Source: Streptomyces cinerochromogenes (lineage in GTDB: Bacteria; Actinomycetota; Actinomycetes; Streptomycetales; Streptomycetaceae). Taken from it: a stretch of 64,000 nt of DNA. Below, piece after piece: positions 40,001-48,990 of the stretch. The stretch's first letter is position 1; each line of letters opens with the position of its first letter. The notes under the pieces were generated by a model. It did no database searches, was not told where the DNA came from, and was given only the letters and a program-made list of their open reading frames with translations. The position numbers and the translations under genes are program-made. The stretch is from assembly GCF_014648635.1 (NCBI RefSeq), contig NZ_BMRM01000027.1, positions 1-64,000 of the forward strand, in the 5' to 3' direction.

Positions 40001-40986
40001 AGGCCGCCGTCATCGAGTCCGTGGGCCGCGCCGTGGTCACCGAGGTCCCCGACCCCACGCCCGGCCCCCGCGAGGTGGTCGTCGAGGTCGCGGCCTGCGG
40101 CCTGTGCGGCACCGACCTGCACATCCTCCAGGGCGAGTTCGCGCCGAAGCTGCCGATCGTCCCCGGGCACGAGTTCGCGGGCGAGGTCGTCGGGGTCGGC
40201 ACCCAGGTCACGGAGGTGTCGGTGGGCGACCGGGTCGCGGTGGACCCGTCCCTGTACTGCCACGAGTGCCGGTACTGCCGCACCGGCCACAACAACCTGT
40301 GCGAGCGGTGGGCCGCGATCGGCGTGACGACGGCGGGCGGCGCGGCGCGGTACGCGGTGGCCCCGGTCGCCAACTGCGTCAAGCTGCCCGAGCACGTGCG
40401 CACCGAGGACGCGGCCCTGGTGGAACCCCTGTCCTGCGCCGTCCGCGGCTACGACGTCCTGCGCTCCCGGCTCGGCGCCCACGTTCTGGTCTACGGCTCG
40501 GGAACCATGGGCCTGATGATGCTGGAGCTGGCCAAGCGGACCGGCGCGGCGAGCGTGGACGTGGTCGACGTCAACCCCGCCCGGCTGGAGACGGCCCGCC
40601 TCCTCGGCGTCTCGGCCGCCGCGGCGAACGCCGACGAACTGGACCGCCCGCAGGGCTGGGACGTGGTGGTCGACGCGACCGGCAACGCGGCGGCGATCCA
40701 GGACGGCCTGGACCGGGTGGCGAAGGCCGGCACCTTCCTGCAGTTCGGGGTGGCGGACTACGCGACACGGGTGACGATCGACCCGTACCGGATCTACAAC
40801 CAGGAGATCACGATCACCGGCTCGATGGCGGTGCTGCACAGCTTCGAGCGGGCGGCGGAGCTGTTCGCGAACGGGGTGCTGGACCCGGCCGTCTTCATCA
40901 GCGACCGGATCCCGCTGGAGCGGTACCCGCAGGCGCTGGAGCAGTTCGCGGCGGGGGTGGGGCGGAAGATCGTGGTGGTGCCGTAG
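39997..40986 (+). CDS. Zinc-dependent polyol/sorbitol-type dehydrogenase (MDR family)
   Basis: 329 residues. Catalytic zinc ligands are in ACGLCGTDLH and VPGHEFAGEVVG. The structural zinc loop is LYCHECRYCRTGHNNLC. The NAD loop is VLVYGSGTMGLMMLELAKR, with VDVVDVNPARLE for the adenosine ribose. This medium-chain dehydrogenase group contains sorbitol, xylitol and related dehydrogenases. It is the last gene of the operon with the polyol transporter (ATGA overlap), so the imported polyol is its likely substrate; which polyol is not determined. Confidence 0.9.
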   Translation: MKAAVIESVGRAVVTEVPDPTPGPREVVVEVAACGLCGTDLHILQGEFAPKLPIVPGHEFAGEVVGVGTQVTEVSVGDRVAVDPSLYCHECRYCRTGHNNLCERWAAIGVTTAGGAARYAVAPVANCVKLPEHVRTEDAALVEPLSCAVRGYDVLRSRLGAHVLVYGSGTMGLMMLELAKRTGAASVDVVDVNPARLETARLLGVSAAAANADELDRPQGWDVVVDATGNAAAIQDGLDRVAKAGTFLQFGVADYATRVTIDPYRIYNQEITITGSMAVLHSFERAAELFANGVLDPAVFISDRIPLERYPQALEQFAAGVGRKIVVVP

Positions 40987-41047
40987 GCCGTTCGGCGGGT
41001 TCCGTCCGGTAAGGGAACGGTAAAGCGGTGTCGTTCGTTCACCCGGC

Positions 41048-42292
41048 ATGACAGCTATGACCCCTGGCTCGAACATCCCTCTTCCGGCCGCGCGCGTGAC
41101 GGTGGACGTGTCCTCTCCGGTGCGGCTCGACGTGTCGGGCCTGCTGCTCACCGGCGACGGCAAGGTGCGGTCCGACGACGATTTCATCTTCTACAACCAG
41201 CCCACGGGACCGGGCGTGACGTACCGGTCGGGCGGGGGTACGGCGCCCGACGCGGTCACGGTCGACACCGCCGCCGTGCCGCCGGAGATCGAGAAGATCG
41301 TCGTCACGGCCAGTCCGGACGCGGCCGGGCAGACCTTCCAGGGCATCGAGCCGACGGCCACGGTCCGGGACGCGGACGGGGGTGCCGTGCTGGCGACGTT
41401 CACGCCGCCGCAGCTCGGCGCCGAGACCGCGCTGGTGATCGTGGAGATCTACCGCCGGGGCGGCCAGTGGAAGGCGCGGGCCGTCGGCCAGGGGTACGCG
41501 AACGGGCTCGCGGGCATCGCGACGGACTTCGGCGTGACGGTGGAGGAGCCGGCCGCCGCCCCGGTCGCAGCCCCCGCGGCACCCCCGCAGCCGGCCGCCG
41601 CCCCCGCGGCCCCGCCGCAGCCGGTCAGCCCGCCCCCGGTCGCCCCGCAGCCGCCGGTCGCCCCGTCCGCGCCCCCGGTGCCCGCGGCCCCGGCCGCGCC
41701 CGCGCCGGGTGCCGGGAAGATCAACCTGGACAAGGGCCGGGTCAGCCTGCAGAAGAACCAGACCGTGTCCCTCGTCAAGGGCGGCCGGCCGCTGCTCTCG
41801 CAGGTGCGGATGGGGCTCGGCTGGGAGCCGGCGTTCCGGGGCAAGGACATCGACCTGGACGCCTCGGTCATCGCCTACGGCCCGCAGCGCAACCACATCG
41901 ACAGCTGCTACTTCGGCAAGCTGACGATCCTGAACGGCGCGGTCCGCCACTCCGGGGACAACCTGACCGGTGAGGGCGGGGGCGACGACGAGGTCATCAC
42001 GGTCGACCTCGGCCGGCTGCCGCAGGAGGTCACCGGGCTGGTGTTCACGGTGAACTCCTTCTCCGGGCAGAAGTTCACGGAGGTCGCGAAGGCCTACTGC
42101 CGTCTGGTCGACGCGGCCACCGGCGAGGAACTGGTCCGTTTCGACCTCACCGGTGCGCAGCCGCAGACGGGCGTGATGATGGCCAAGCTCATCCGCCAGT
42201 TCTCCGGGGAGTGGGACATGACGGCGCTGGGGGACTTCGTGAAGGCCCGCACGGTGCGGAACATGGTGGATCCGGGGGCCCGCGCCCTGTAG
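41048..42292 (+). CDS. Double TerD-domain protein
   Basis: 414 residues. Domain 1 (about 10-170: VTVDVSSPVRLDVSGLLLTGDGKVRSDDDFIFYNQPTGPGVTYR) and domain 2 (about 216-405: VSLQKNQTVSLVKGGRPLLSQVRMGLGWEP, then DIDLDASVIAYGPQRNHIDSCYFGKLTILNGAVRHSGDNLTGEGGGDDEVITVDL) are both TerD folds. A linker of about 45 Ala/Pro-rich residues joins them. Domain 2 keeps the acidic calcium-binding residues (DLDAS, DNLTG..DDE). TerD proteins act in stress and tellurite-resistance complexes at the membrane. A monocistronic gene, ended by a strong palindrome. Confidence 0.9.
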   Translation: MTAMTPGSNIPLPAARVTVDVSSPVRLDVSGLLLTGDGKVRSDDDFIFYNQPTGPGVTYRSGGGTAPDAVTVDTAAVPPEIEKIVVTASPDAAGQTFQGIEPTATVRDADGGAVLATFTPPQLGAETALVIVEIYRRGGQWKARAVGQGYANGLAGIATDFGVTVEEPAAAPVAAPAAPPQPAAAPAAPPQPVSPPPVAPQPPVAPSAPPVPAAPAAPAPGAGKINLDKGRVSLQKNQTVSLVKGGRPLLSQVRMGLGWEPAFRGKDIDLDASVIAYGPQRNHIDSCYFGKLTILNGAVRHSGDNLTGEGGGDDEVITVDLGRLPQEVTGLVFTVNSFSGQKFTEVAKAYCRLVDAATGEELVRFDLTGAQPQTGVMMAKLIRQFSGEWDMTALGDFVKARTVRNMVDPGARAL

Positions 42293-42310
42293 GCCGGCGC
42301 GGCCCGGCGT

Positions 42311-42334
42311 GCCGGCCCCCCCGGGGGGGCCGGC
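42311..42334. terminator. Bidirectional terminator between terD-like and tetR genes
   Basis: A perfect 24-base palindrome of GCCGG plus seven C followed by its complement, positioned 18 bp after one stop codon and 7 bp after the convergent one. Confidence 0.7.
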
Positions 42335-42341
42335 CGTCGCC

Positions 42342-42914
42342 TCAGCCGGCCCGCAGCCCCTCCGCCAGCAGGCGCAGGTACCGGCGGATCTCCCCCGGCT
42401 CCCCCTGCGCCAGCTCGGCCGCCATGGCCACGCCGTGCGCCAGGCGCAGGACCTCGATCGGCTGCACATCGGCCCGCAAGGTGCCCTCCGCCTGTGCCGC
42501 GTCCACCAGCCGGGCCGCCGCGCCCTTGACGACGGACCCGCAGGCCGGTGGTGCCGCCGCGCCGCTCCCGTCCGTCACCGCCGAGCTGAGCAGGGCCTTC
42601 ATCCCCCGCACCTGAAGGGTGGCGACCGCCAGCTCGTAGAGCCACTCCATGAGCGCCTCGCCCGGCGGCAGGTCCTGCGCCAGTTCACCGGCGCGCACGC
42701 CGAGCGCCTCGATCCGGTCGACGTACGCCGCCTCCAGCAGTGCCCCGCGGGTCGGGAAGTGCCGGTAGAGCGTGCCCGAGCCGACGCCCGCCCGCTTGGC
42801 GATGTCGTCGAGTGACGCGTTCTCGCCGTACTCGGCGAAGGCCTCGGCCGCCACCTTCAGCAACCGCTCGTAGTTGCGCCGAGCGTCCGCGCGCATGGGC
42901 CTGCCCTGCGTCAT
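42342..42914 (-). CDS. TetR family transcriptional regulator
   Basis: 190 residues. NYERLLKVAAEAFAEYGENASLDDIAKRAGVGSGTLYRHFPTRGALLEAAYVDRI is the TetR helix-turn-helix. The C-terminal helical ligand domain is variable. No divergent partner is close: the next gene upstream on the minus strand is the PhoX gene, 106 bp away. Target unknown. Confidence 0.9.
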   Translation of the reverse strand: MTQGRPMRADARRNYERLLKVAAEAFAEYGENASLDDIAKRAGVGSGTLYRHFPTRGALLEAAYVDRIEALGVRAGELAQDLPPGEALMEWLYELAVATLQVRGMKALLSSAVTDGSGAAAPPACGSVVKGAAARLVDAAQAEGTLRADVQPIEVLRLAHGVAMAAELAQGEPGEIRRYLRLLAEGLRAG

Positions 42915-43020
42915 CGACTCACTCCTTGCAGACCGGGGACCCTCTCCACAGCTTATCGAGCAGGAAAGCGGAGACCATCCCCGGTTGCTGTCGGGAGCGA
43001 ATCGGCGGGCGCTTCCGCCG

Positions 43021-44472
43021 TTACCGCTTGTGCCGCTTCCAGGGGCCGGTGATGGCGAGCATGATGCCGGGCGTCTGGATGTTGGCGAAGAGGGTCCTGC
43101 CGTCGGGCGAGAAGGTGACGCCGGTGAACTCGCTGTACTCCGGCTCCTCCGCGGTGCCGATGTTCAGCTCGTTGCGGGCGATCGGGTAGGTCCGCCCGCT
43201 CTCGGTGGCGCCGAACAGGTGCTGGACGCCCTCGCCGTCCTCGGCGATGACCAGGCCGCCGTACGGGGAGACGGTGATGTTGTCGGGGCCGTCGAAGGCG
43301 CCGTCCTCGGCCGGGGCCGGGTTGACGCCGAGCAGCACCTTCAGGGTCAGCGTGCGGCGCTTGGGGTCGTAGAACCAGACCTGGCCGTCGTGCTGGACCG
43401 GGCTCTCCGAGCGGGCGAAGGAGGAGACGACGTAGACGCCGCCGTCGCCCCACCACATGCCCTCCAGCTTGCGGGCGCGGGTGACCTGGCCGTCGGTGAA
43501 CTGCTTGCGCACCGAGACGGTGCGGGCGTCGCGGTCGGGGACGTCCACCCAGTCGACGCCGTACACGGTGCCGGTCCTGGTGGCGCGGGACAGGTCGTCC
43601 ACGAACTTGCCTCCGGAGTCGAAGCACTTGAACGCCTGGAGCACGCCCGCGTCGTCGGCGAGGGTGCGCAGCTTGCCGCGGCCGTGGCGGAAGCCCTCCG
43701 GCGGGGTCCAGCGGTAGAACAGGCCGTTGGGGCCGGAGGCGTCCTCGGTGAGGTAGAGGTGGCCGCGCTTGGGGTCGACCACGACGGCCTCGTGGGCGTA
43801 GCGGCCCAGGGCCTTGATCGGCTTCGGGTCACGGTTGGCCCGGCGGTCCTCCGGGTCGACCTCGAAGACGTAGCCGTGGTCCTTGGTGAAGCCGTTCTTG
43901 CCGGCCTTGTCCTCGGTCTCCTCGCAGGTCAGCCAGGTGCCCCACGGGGTGCTGCCGCCCGCGCAGTTGGTGGCGGTGCCTGCGATGCCCACCCACTCGG
44001 CGACATGGCCGCCGTGGCGGACCTCGACGACGGTGCAGCCGCCGGCCGCCGCCGGGTCGTAGACCAGGCCCTCGGTGAGCGGGACCGGGTGCGGCCAGTT
44101 GGCGCGGGCGCCGGCCAGCTCGTGGTTGTTGACGAGCAGGGTGGTGCCGCGCGGGCCCTCGAAGGTGGCCGTGCCGTCGTGGTTGGACGGGGTGAACTCG
44201 CCGGACTCCAGCCTGGTCCTGCCGCTGTAGGTGATGATCTCGTAGCGGAAGCCGGCGGGCAGGGCGAGGATGCCGTTCGGGTCGGCGATCAGCGGGCCGT
44301 AGCCGACGCCGTGGTGGTGGCCCCCGTGCGCGGAGTCGGCTGCGGCGCTCTCGTCGTCCGTGGCGGCGAGGGCGTTCGGCGCGGTGGCGAGGGCGCCGAC
44401 GCTGCCCGCCAGGGCGACCCCGGCCCCGGTGATCGCGGATTTTCTGGCGAAGTCCCTGCGGGTGAGCGACAT
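43021..44472 (-). CDS. phoX: Secreted PhoX-family alkaline phosphatase
   Basis: 483 residues. A Tat signal (SLTRRDFARKSAITGAGVALAGSVGALA) is followed by a six-bladed propeller of DUF839/PhoX type: TTLLVNNHELAG, GIAGTATNCAGGSTPWGTWLTCEETED, YGVFVFEVD-like GYVFEVDPED, GRYAHEAVVVDPKRGHLYLTEDA and DNITVSPYGGLVIAEDGEG. The conserved Glu, Cys and His supply the iron-calcium cofactor site. It hydrolyses phosphate monoesters outside the cell. ATG 44472 has the Tat motif directly behind it. A PHO box lies 75 bp upstream, indicating PhoP control. Confidence 0.92.
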   Translation of the reverse strand: MSLTRRDFARKSAITGAGVALAGSVGALATAPNALAATDDESAAADSAHGGHHHGVGYGPLIADPNGILALPAGFRYEIITYSGRTRLESGEFTPSNHDGTATFEGPRGTTLLVNNHELAGARANWPHPVPLTEGLVYDPAAAGGCTVVEVRHGGHVAEWVGIAGTATNCAGGSTPWGTWLTCEETEDKAGKNGFTKDHGYVFEVDPEDRRANRDPKPIKALGRYAHEAVVVDPKRGHLYLTEDASGPNGLFYRWTPPEGFRHGRGKLRTLADDAGVLQAFKCFDSGGKFVDDLSRATRTGTVYGVDWVDVPDRDARTVSVRKQFTDGQVTRARKLEGMWWGDGGVYVVSSFARSESPVQHDGQVWFYDPKRRTLTLKVLLGVNPAPAEDGAFDGPDNITVSPYGGLVIAEDGEGVQHLFGATESGRTYPIARNELNIGTAEEPEYSEFTGVTFSPDGRTLFANIQTPGIMLAITGPWKRHKR

Positions 44473-44546
44473 GGTGTCTCCTGTGACGACGGGGTGGTGG
44501 TGCCGTGGAGGGTGGGGGGCCTCGGTTCGGCGCACACGCTCCCGTC

Positions 44547-44568
44547 CACCTGTGAACGGGAGTTGAAC
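44547..44568 (-). promoter_or_regulatory. PHO box (PhoP-binding direct repeats) upstream of phoX
   Basis: On the minus strand two adjacent 11-base units, GTTCAACTCCC and GTTCACAGGTG, fit the Streptomyces PhoP direct-repeat consensus GTTCACC-like heptamer plus 4 bases. Confidence 0.75.
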
Positions 44569-44696
44569 GCCGGGCCACCACCAGGGCGCCTGTTCCGTGA
44601 ATCCGTCTGCACGACCCCATCGCCAGGAAAAGTGCCCGGAGCGTCACCGGAAGGGACAACAGGAGAGGCGGCCGGCCGGTCGTGCCGGCCGTGCCG

Positions 44697-46121
44697 TCAG
44701 TTCCCTTGCTGAGAGCGCGCCTTGAACGCGGCCTTGCGGGCCTCCTTGGCCACCTTCTTGTCGGGGTGGAGGCGGCCCATCGCGTCCAGTACCTCGGCGG
44801 TGGCGGGGTGGTCCACCCGCCAGGCCGCCGCGAAGAACCCGCTGTGCTGCGCGGCGAGGCCCTCGACCAGGGCCCGCAGTTCCTCGGAGTTGCCCTCGGC
44901 CGCCAGCTGTGCGGCCAGCGTGTCGACGGTCAGCCAGAACACCATGTCCTGGGACGGCGCCGGCACCTCGGCGGCGCCCCGCTCGCTGAGCCACACCCGG
45001 GCGAGTCCGCCCAGCTCGGGATCGTCGAGCACCTCACGCAGGGCGGGTTCGGCCTCCATGCCCAGCAGCGACAGCGCCTGCTGGCAGCGCAGCCTGCGCA
45101 GCGGTGCGCCGGCGTCCGCGCCGCGGGCCGCGGCGAGCAACTCCCGGGCGGCGGCGAGCGTTTCGCGGCGGGCGAGCCACTGCTCGGTCTCGGCGCGGGC
45201 GGCGGACCGGCCGAACCGGGCGGTGCCGTCGAGCAGCGCGTCCGCGCCCTTGTCGGCCAGCTCCCCGACGACGGGGGCGGCGAACCCGGCCTCCAGCAGC
45301 CGGGCGCGCAGCCCGTACACGCCGAGCGGGGTGAGCCGGACCATGCCGTAGCGGGAGACGTCGGTGTCGTCCAGCGCGGCGGGTTCCTCGTCGGCGTCGG
45401 CCATCAGTGCCTCGTCCACCGGCTGGTAGGCGACGAGCCCGACCGGCTCCAGCGCCCGGAACTGGTCGTCCAGCCGCATCATGGCGTCGGAGACCTGCTC
45501 CAGGACGTCGTTGGTGGGCTCGCCCATGTCGTCGGGGACGATCACGGAGGCGGCGAGGGCGGGCAGCGGGACGGGGCCGTCGCCGGGGCCGTCCTCACTG
45601 ACGGTCAGCAGGTAGAGGTTGCCGAGGACGCCGTCGAGGAAATCCGCCTCGGCCCCGGGGTCCCAGTCGAGTGACGAGAAATCGACCTCGCCGCCTTCCT
45701 CCAGCGCGTCGACCAGGTCGTCCAGATCGGGGACGGCCGCGTCGGCGAGGACGGTCTCCAGAGCGGCGAGCCACACGGTGAGCACGTCGTGCGGGGAGCC
45801 GCCGGTGAGCAGCTTCAGCTCCTCGCCGGCCCGGACGGTGCCGGCCTCCTCGTCCGCGATCTCGACCAGGCCGGTGTCCACGGCGACCCGCCAGGCCTCA
45901 CTGGCGTACGCGGCGGCGTCGTCACCGGTGAGTCCGAGCAGCTCGGCGGCGGCCGGCAGCTGCTCCTCGGCCAGTGCGCCGCCGGCGTCGACACGGGTGT
46001 CGGGGCCGGCCCAGCGGGCGAGGCGGGCGGCCCGGGACAGCACCGGCGTGGACAGCGCGGCGCGCGCCAGCTCCGCTTCGGGGTGCAGCCGTACGGGCGG
46101 CAGGGGGGAGCTGTCTGACAT
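44697..46121 (-). CDS. Large acidic protein of unknown function
   Basis: 474 residues, strongly acidic, alanine- and leucine-rich, with no signal peptide or membrane helix. It has helical stretches (ADFLDGVLGNLYLLTVSEDG, LRRLRCQQALSLLGMEAEPALREVLDDPELGGLARVWLSERGA) reminiscent of HEAT-like repeats. The basic C-terminus is LHPDKKVAKEARKAAFKARSQQGN. I do not recognise the family. It seems monocistronic. Confidence 0.75.
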   Translation of the reverse strand: MSDSSPLPPVRLHPEAELARAALSTPVLSRAARLARWAGPDTRVDAGGALAEEQLPAAAELLGLTGDDAAAYASEAWRVAVDTGLVEIADEEAGTVRAGEELKLLTGGSPHDVLTVWLAALETVLADAAVPDLDDLVDALEEGGEVDFSSLDWDPGAEADFLDGVLGNLYLLTVSEDGPGDGPVPLPALAASVIVPDDMGEPTNDVLEQVSDAMMRLDDQFRALEPVGLVAYQPVDEALMADADEEPAALDDTDVSRYGMVRLTPLGVYGLRARLLEAGFAAPVVGELADKGADALLDGTARFGRSAARAETEQWLARRETLAAARELLAAARGADAGAPLRRLRCQQALSLLGMEAEPALREVLDDPELGGLARVWLSERGAAEVPAPSQDMVFWLTVDTLAAQLAAEGNSEELRALVEGLAAQHSGFFAAAWRVDHPATAEVLDAMGRLHPDKKVAKEARKAAFKARSQQGN

Positions 46122-46386
46122 CGGCTGGTTCTCCTCGGACCGTGAACGGGCTCAGCCGCTCAGCGTAGACGGATTTCCACCCATGCCGCCCGGTTCATCT
46201 CCCCGTAAGCGGCCGTACATGGCCGAAACCTTGACAACTCCCCGCGCCAGGCAGGAGATTGACGCGCGTAGAAGTTGGGGGGACAACTGTTCACTCGGCT
46301 CTATGCGTGTCACTGAGGGCCACGAGCCCCACACGCTCCCGTTCCACCCTCGTCCCGGCGCATCGTCACGTCCCCGGAGGGATCCC

Positions 46387-48213
46387 TTGCCGAGCAGGTC
46401 TTCCGCGCGCCTCGCCGCGCTCACCGTCGCCGCCGTCTGTTCCGCCGCGTCGGCCGTCGTCCTCACCTCGCCCGCGCACGCCGACTCGGTGCGTGTCCAC
46501 GACATCCAGGGCACGACCCGGATATCCCCGTTCGCCGGGCAGAAGGTGACAGACGTGCCCGGCGTCGTCACGGCCACGCGCACCTACGGCTCCTCCAAGG
46601 GCTTCTGGCTCCAGGACCCGACGCCGGACGACGACCCGGCCACCAGCGAGGGCGTGTTCGTCTTCACCGGCTCGGCGCCGAAGGTCGCGGCCGGTGACGC
46701 GGTGACGGTGACCGGCACGGTCTCCGAGTACGTCCCGGGCGGCACCTCGTCCGGCAACCAGTCGGTGACGGAGATCACCAAGCCGACGGTCACCACGGTC
46801 TCCACCGGCAACGCGGTCCCGGCGCCGGTCGTCGTGGACGAGGACGCGGTGCCGGACGCGTACGCCCCGGCGGGCGACAGCGCCGCGGGGGGCTCGATCA
46901 ACGGTCTCGCGCTGGACCCGTCGGCGTACGCCCTGGACTACTACGAGTCCCTGGAGGGCATGAACGTCCAGGTCGCCGACGCCCGCGTGGTCACCGCGAC
47001 CGACCCGTACAGCGAGCTGTGGGTCACCGTGAAGCCGTGGGAGCACCGCAGCCGCCGCGGCGGCACGGTCTACGGCTCCTACGACGCGCAGAACACCGGC
47101 CGGCTCCAGATCCAGTCGCTGGGCGCGACCGCCGACTTCCCGAAGGCGGACGTCGGCGACACCCTCCGGGGCGCCACCACCGGCCCGCTGGACTTCAACC
47201 AGTTCGGCGGCTACACCCTCGTCGCGAGCAGGCTCGGCACGCTGGAGAGCGGCGGCCTGGAGCGGGAGACGACGCAGAAGCAGTCGGGCCGCGAGCTGGC
47301 GGTGGCGACGTACAACGTGGAGAACCTCGACCCGTCGGACGCCACCTTCGACCAGCACGCCTCCGCGATCGTGCACAACCTCCAGTCGCCGGACATCGTG
47401 TCGCTGGAGGAGATCCAGGACAACAACGGCGCCAAGGACGACGGCACGGTCGACGCGGACCGGACCGTGACGAAGCTGATCGACGCGATCGCCGCGGCGG
47501 GCGGCCCGACGTACGACTGGCGCTCGATCAACCCGGTCAACGACCAGGACGGCGGGGAGCCCGGCGGCAACATCCGCCAGGTGTTCCTGTTCAACCCGGA
47601 GCGGGTGTCCTTCACGGACCGCGCGGGCGGCGACTCGACCACCGCGGTCGGTGTCACCAAGGTGCAGGGCAAGGCCCGGCTGACGGCCTCCCCGGGCCGG
47701 ATCGACCCGGCGAACGCGGCCTGGGCCAACAGCCGCAAGCCGCTCGCGGGCGAGTTCGTCTTCCACGGCAAGACCGTGTTCGTGATCGCCAACCACCTCA
47801 ACTCCAAGGGCGGCGACCAGGGTCTGACCTCGCAGTACCAGCCGCCGGTGCGCAGCTCGGAGGTCCAGCGGCACGCGCAGGCGACCGCGGTGAACGCGTT
47901 CGTCAAGGACATCCTGTCCGTGCAGAAGAACGCGGAGGTCGTCGCGCTCGGCGACATGAACGACTTCGAGTTCTCCGGGACCGCGAAGATCCTGGAGGGC
48001 GACGGCGAGCTGTGGTCGGCGATCAAGTCGCTGCCGAAGAGCGAGCGCTACACCTACGACTACCAGGGCAACCAGCAGGTCCTCGACCAGATCCTGGTCA
48101 GCCCGGCGATCCGCCGCGGCTGCGACTTCGAGTACGACAGCGTGCACGTCAACTCGGAGTTCCACGACCAGATCAGCGACCACGACCCGCAGGTGCTGCG
48201 GTTCCGTCCGTGA
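46387..48213 (+). CDS. Secreted endonuclease/exonuclease/phosphatase-family protein (ExeM/NucH-like nuclease)
   Basis: 608 residues. A signal peptide (ARLAALTVAAVCSAASAVVLTSPAHA) and an OB-fold-like N-terminal domain (about 30-270) precede an EEP catalytic domain. EEP motifs are VATYNVENLD, DIVSLEEIQDNNGAKDDG, NIRQVFLFNPERV, FVIANHLNSKGGDQ, VALGDMNDFEFS and ISDHDPQVLRF. These extracellular enzymes degrade DNA, often for phosphate supply. TTG 46387 is preceded by GGAGGG at good spacing; ATG 46303 is an alternative. Upstream DNA has one GTTCACTCGGC unit resembling a single PHO half-site and a TTGACA at 46231, neither conclusive. Confidence 0.88.
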   Translation: MPSRSSARLAALTVAAVCSAASAVVLTSPAHADSVRVHDIQGTTRISPFAGQKVTDVPGVVTATRTYGSSKGFWLQDPTPDDDPATSEGVFVFTGSAPKVAAGDAVTVTGTVSEYVPGGTSSGNQSVTEITKPTVTTVSTGNAVPAPVVVDEDAVPDAYAPAGDSAAGGSINGLALDPSAYALDYYESLEGMNVQVADARVVTATDPYSELWVTVKPWEHRSRRGGTVYGSYDAQNTGRLQIQSLGATADFPKADVGDTLRGATTGPLDFNQFGGYTLVASRLGTLESGGLERETTQKQSGRELAVATYNVENLDPSDATFDQHASAIVHNLQSPDIVSLEEIQDNNGAKDDGTVDADRTVTKLIDAIAAAGGPTYDWRSINPVNDQDGGEPGGNIRQVFLFNPERVSFTDRAGGDSTTAVGVTKVQGKARLTASPGRIDPANAAWANSRKPLAGEFVFHGKTVFVIANHLNSKGGDQGLTSQYQPPVRSSEVQRHAQATAVNAFVKDILSVQKNAEVVALGDMNDFEFSGTAKILEGDGELWSAIKSLPKSERYTYDYQGNQQVLDQILVSPAIRRGCDFEYDSVHVNSEFHDQISDHDPQVLRFRP

Positions 48214-48218
48214 CCGGG

Positions 48219-48259
48219 CGGCGGGGCCGGCCGGACGGGGTGTCCGGCCGGCCCCGCCG
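48219..48259. terminator. Strong terminator after the nuclease gene
   Basis: A perfect 18-bp stem (48219-48236 with 48242-48259) closes a 5-base loop a few bases after the stop codon. Confidence 0.85.
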
Positions 48260-48304
48260 TGCCGTGGGCCGGTGCCGTGAGGGGGTGCCGGGATCGGGGC
48301 CCGG

Positions 48305-48344
48305 TCACCGGCGGCGGTCGATGCTCACCGGCGGCGGTCGATGC
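48305..48344. repeat. Exact 20-base tandem duplication across the DUF3618 stop codon
   Basis: TCACCGGCGGCGGTCGATGC occurs twice head to tail. On the minus strand the right copy holds the last codons and stop of the DUF3618 gene and the left copy lies just after it. Confidence 0.9.
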
Positions 48345-48858
48345 GGCGCCAGATCACGGCGGCGCCGACCACGGCGGCGCCCGCCGCGCCGAGGAGCAGT
48401 GCCGGGCGCGGATGCCGGGCGGCGGTGCCCATGACGGACCTGACCGGCCGCGGTGCCCGCAGGTCGTGCCGCGCGGTGCGCCCGGCCCGCAGTGCCCGGT
48501 CCCGTACGGTGTGCGTGCCGTGTCCGGCCCGCTCCTGCACCAGGTGACCTGCCTTCGCCATGCGTTCCTGCGCGGTGTGGCCCGCCCGGGCGGCCTGTTC
48601 CTGCACCAGGTGTCCCGCCCTGGCCGCCCGGTCCTGCACACCGTGCCCCGCCTGGGCGGCGCCGGCGCGCAGCTGGCCGGTCATGGCGCCGGCCTTGTCC
48701 AACAGGTCGGCGGCCCGTACCCGGGCCCTGTCCCTCACCTCGGCCCGGCCCCTCATGTGGGCGACCGTGTCGCCGAGCCGGTGCCGTGCCTGCTCGATCT
48801 GCTGCCGCAGCTCGTCGGGGCCCTTGGCGCCCGAGCGGTGCGCGTTCCTGTGCCTCAT
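48325..48858 (-). CDS. DUF3618-like membrane-associated protein with 11-residue repeats
   Basis: 177 residues. The N-terminal GPDELRQQIEQARHRLGDTVAHMRGRAEVRDRARVRAADLLDKAG is the DUF3618-type amphipathic helix. Residues 71-136 are six consecutive 11-residue repeats (GHLVQEQAARA, GHTAQERMAKA and similar). A C-terminal membrane helix (PALLLGAAGAAVVGAAVIW) is followed by a basic tail RRIDRRR. The whole is predicted helical and attached to the membrane, like proteins encoded near phage-shock and stress genes, but function is unknown. A 20-base tandem duplication spans the stop codon. Confidence 0.78.
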   Translation of the reverse strand: MRHRNAHRSGAKGPDELRQQIEQARHRLGDTVAHMRGRAEVRDRARVRAADLLDKAGAMTGQLRAGAAQAGHGVQDRAARAGHLVQEQAARAGHTAQERMAKAGHLVQERAGHGTHTVRDRALRAGRTARHDLRAPRPVRSVMGTAARHPRPALLLGAAGAAVVGAAVIWRRIDRRR

Positions 48859-48990
48859 CGGTATGCCGCCTCCTCCCTGGGTGACCCCCCGGGTACCCGC
48901 GGGGGAGCCCAGGAATGTTCAGCAATCTTTATCGATACCTCGTAGAAGAATTAAGTAGAGCTTCACCGACGGGTTGCCGAGACTACCTCC

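Noticed and set aside
46259..46313. A complete PHO box before the nuclease gene
   Set aside because: Only GTTCACTCGGC fits; the neighbouring 11-base unit does not match the consensus, so it was not called as a feature.
45619..46386. Extension of the nuclease open frame into the opposite-strand gene
   Set aside because: It overlaps the 474-residue gene on the minus strand; the signal peptide and GGAGG place the start at 46387.
48859..48990. A lysine riboswitch before dapA
   Set aside because: The leader is 132 bp and lacks the multi-helix lysine-aptamer pattern; it is also interrupted by the opposing gene's promoter region.
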